Assembly (NCBI GenBank): GCA_027032075.1
Contig: JALVOC010000098.1
Location: forward strand, 1-64,000
Direction of reading: 5' to 3'
DNA length: 64,000 bases
From: Chromatiales bacterium
GTDB taxonomy: Bacteria; Pseudomonadota; Gammaproteobacteria; UBA6429; Thiohalophilaceae
The notes beneath the pieces were generated by a model, which was not told the origin of the DNA, did no database searches, and saw nothing but the letters and a program-made list of their open reading frames with translations. A program made the position numbers and the translations under genes. Position 1 is the stretch's first letter, and each line of letters begins with the position of its first letter. Positions 62,071 to 64,000 of the stretch are shown here, one piece after another.

Positions 62071-63861
62071 ATGCAGGGTGATCAGTCAGGGAGCCGCAGG
62101 GCGGATCATTGGCAGCGCAAGTTTTACCAAAGCCTGGACGAGCTGGAACAAAAAGAAAAAGAGTGGTCGGAACTCGAAGCCATGTTGCGGCGTCTGGCAA
62201 CACGCCTTACCCTGGTGGCGGACAGCAGCAACCCCGCGTTTGACAAGCAGCTGGACACATTACGCAGCGCGCTCCGCAACGAGCATAACAACCAGCGCCT
62301 GAAGAAGCTGATTGACGAGGTCACCACCACCATCTCACGCATGGAGCCGGGCCCGGCCGGGCCGCAGATTGAAGCGACCCCCTGCAAATCATTGGAGGCC
62401 CTGCTGGATGAGATGAACATCCCAAGGTCCCTGGAAAGGCAGGAACGCTATGTGCGAAAAAAACTGGCGGCCGTCAGGGACCCGGCGGAAACCGGTGGCG
62501 TCGTTAAGGACGTTGCCGAATTGCTTGCACTGATCATCGACAGGCATGCAGATAAAAAGACGGAACATTTAATCGCGGAACGGAGGCAGCCCGCCGAGGC
62601 GGAATCCGGCAAGCAGCATCCGGGGCAAGCGGAAAAAAGCAGCTTGTTCGCCGGCTTGTTTGGCCGAAAAAGTGCAGCAAAGCATGTGGCGGAGGCCGAC
62701 AACACCCCCGCGCAGGATGAAAAAACCAGGGAGGCGGTGGAGGCGCTCTCGGCTACAGATGCCATCCGCCAGCCAGCCGGCGATGAAAATCCGGCAGAAG
62801 TGGCTGAATCGGGCAGAATCGTCCTGGCGGCGGACACCCTGATCAAATTGCTGGAAAAACTGCAGTTGCCCGATGATCTGTATCTCCAGGCCGATCTGAT
62901 CAAGCGGCGGCTTGAACCATGCAAGGAAGAGCAGCAACTGGTTGCAGGACTGGATGCCACCGCAGAACTGGTTGCGGAAATGCAGCAACGTGTGCAGCAG
63001 GAGAAGCAGGAACTGGAAGATTTTCTGCGCCAGCTGACAGAGCGTCTGCATGAACTGGATCAGGATCTGCGCGAAACCGCGAGATTGCGGGAGCAGTCGC
63101 AGCATGCCGGCAGGGAAATCAATAAAACAGTTGCCGGTGAAGTCCACGGCATCGAACAGTCGGTCAGGCAGGCGGTTGATCTCGAATCGTTAAAAACGGC
63201 TGTGCAGTCCAGGGTCATCATTATCCGCGACCATATGGACCGTTTTATCGAGTCAGAGGAGTTACGCCATGGGCAGTCGAAGCGCATCATCAAAAAATTG
63301 ACCGCCCAGCTTCAGGACACCGAAGCGGAAGTAGATGCACTGCGGCAACAACTGGCGGAGGCGAAAGATGCCGCGTTGCGTGACCAGCTGACGGGGATTC
63401 CAAATCGTCTGGCATATGATCAGCGTATCGCTCAGGAGTTGGCACGTTTTAAGCGCTATGCCTCTCCTTTCTCGCTGATGATCTGGGACGTTGACAAGTT
63501 CAAGAACATTAATGACACCTATGGCCATGTGGCGGGCGACAAGGTGCTGACGATAGTCGCACAGTTTTTGCAAAACAATGTGCGGGAAACCGATGAGGCG
63601 GCCCGTTACGGTGGTGAGGAGTTTGTGATCATTTTGCCGGAGACACGCGGCAAACAGGCACAATCACTGGCAGAAAAATTGCGCAGCGGGATTGAACAAA
63701 CGCCGTTTCATTTTCGCAACAGCCGGGTTGTGATCACTGCCTCCTGTGGTATCGCCGAGGTCCGGGAGGGAGAGGATGCAGCCGCATTGTTCAGTCGTGC
63801 GGATAGCGCCCTCTATCGTGCCAAGGAAAAGGGCCGTAACCGTATTGAGATCGCAGACTGA
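62071..63861 (+). CDS. Cytoplasmic diguanylate cyclase with long helical N-terminus
   Basis: 596 residues, no membrane helix. The first 430 residues are helical, with heptad coiled coil (EMQQRVQQEKQELEDFLRQL and AQLQDTEAEVDALRQQLAEA), separated by a Ser/Ala-rich linker. The C-terminal GGDEF domain has an active GGEEF near residue 513, and RETD, the inhibitory site, five residues earlier. NRLAYDQRI and DVDKFKNINDTYGH are typical. It follows the EEP gene by three bases, so coupled translation is likely. Confidence 0.93.
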   Translation: MQGDQSGSRRADHWQRKFYQSLDELEQKEKEWSELEAMLRRLATRLTLVADSSNPAFDKQLDTLRSALRNEHNNQRLKKLIDEVTTTISRMEPGPAGPQIEATPCKSLEALLDEMNIPRSLERQERYVRKKLAAVRDPAETGGVVKDVAELLALIIDRHADKKTEHLIAERRQPAEAESGKQHPGQAEKSSLFAGLFGRKSAAKHVAEADNTPAQDEKTREAVEALSATDAIRQPAGDENPAEVAESGRIVLAADTLIKLLEKLQLPDDLYLQADLIKRRLEPCKEEQQLVAGLDATAELVAEMQQRVQQEKQELEDFLRQLTERLHELDQDLRETARLREQSQHAGREINKTVAGEVHGIEQSVRQAVDLESLKTAVQSRVIIIRDHMDRFIESEELRHGQSKRIIKKLTAQLQDTEAEVDALRQQLAEAKDAALRDQLTGIPNRLAYDQRIAQELARFKRYASPFSLMIWDVDKFKNINDTYGHVAGDKVLTIVAQFLQNNVRETDEAARYGGEEFVIILPETRGKQAQSLAEKLRSGIEQTPFHFRNSRVVITASCGIAEVREGEDAAALFSRADSALYRAKEKGRNRIEIAD

Positions 63862-63893
63862 GGATTTGTCAAACGATCCTGAAAAAAACCTGT

Positions 63894-64000
63894 ATGTATC
63901 CGGAAAGCAAACAGCAGAAACTCAAGGCACTGATAGAGCATTTCAGGCCCCGGCGGATCCTCAGTATCGGTCCGGCGGGCAAGGAGCTGTTTGCCGATTA
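63894..64000 (+). CDS. Partial gene at right edge, unknown product
   Basis: The frame starts MYPESKQQKLKALIEHFRPR and reads RILSIGPAGKELFAD before leaving the window. RRILSIGPAG could be a glycine-rich beta-alpha loop of a Rossmann-type protein, but 35 residues are too few to name a family. It follows the GGDEF gene by 32 bases and could belong to the same operon. Confidence 0.5.
   Translation, partial: MYPESKQQKLKALIEHFRPRRILSIGPAGKELFAD

Noticed and set aside
1-64000. tRNA, rRNA, tmRNA or riboswitches
   Set aside because: No cloverleaf-like or conserved rRNA sequence was noticed in any intergenic gap, though a covariance-model scan was not possible here.

Overview
The window is chromosomal DNA from a gammaproteobacterium, probably a facultatively autotrophic or chemolithotrophic one. 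The dsbA - cytochrome c4 - engB and polA - thrB neighbourhoods, the ubiE/ubiJ/ubiB genes and hslVU are typical of that class. A CbbQ/CbbO pair (Rubisco-activation or NorQ/NorD type), a PPi-dependent phosphofructokinase, several cytochromes c and a Cyc2-like cytochrome-porin suggest lithotrophic metabolism beside a complete 2-oxoglutarate dehydrogenase operon. No rRNA, tRNA or CRISPR array was seen.

Layout. 0-2.3 kb: a lexA paralogue with its own nested-palindrome operator drives a Y-family polymerase, followed by three tandem BIME-type repeats. 2.3-10.4 kb: a PAS/GAF/GGDEF/EAL sensor and a 1367-residue exported membrane protein made of two similar halves. 10.5-12.4 kb: a REP/BIME array surrounding a RAYT transposase. 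12.4-23.8 kb: ubiB, cbbQ-cbbO, lepB, a foldback element, PPi-PFK, and a tightly overlapping ubiE-RDD-ubiJ set. 24.0-26.9 kb: a plus-strand set of unknown genes with an FNR/Anr-type box and a tandem V4R-like protein, then arfB. 27-37.3 kb: hipBA, a DUF971 gene, hslVU, a GGDEF protein, a TRAP permease pair, thrB, a DUF2782 gene and a LOG-family gene. 37.6-64 kb: polA, an orphan effector-like gene with SUMF1 lipoproteins, the cytochrome-porin, sixA, sucA-sucB-lpd, a binding-protein/GGDEF-EAL operon, two candidate small RNAs, engB, two cytochromes c, dsbA, an acetolactate-synthase-like enzyme, an EEP hydrolase and a GGDEF protein.

Gene orientation changes sharply near 37.3 kb: 27 of 32 genes to the left are on the minus strand and 17 of 19 to the right are on the plus strand. 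Just left of the switch, at 35.0-35.2 kb, an AT-rich stretch carries three DnaA-box-like sequences and an exact IHF consensus match. This makes it a candidate replication origin, not proven here.

Common themes are c-di-GMP signalling (four GGDEF proteins, two with EAL), redox and envelope functions, and small mobile or repeat DNA (REP/BIME with RAYT, and a foldback MITE family at four places). The best candidates for something new are the 40.4-44.5 kb effector/lipoprotein island with its decayed second immunity-like gene, the divergent LexA operator, the paired C-rich small RNAs beside engB, the FNR-box V4R locus and the putative origin.
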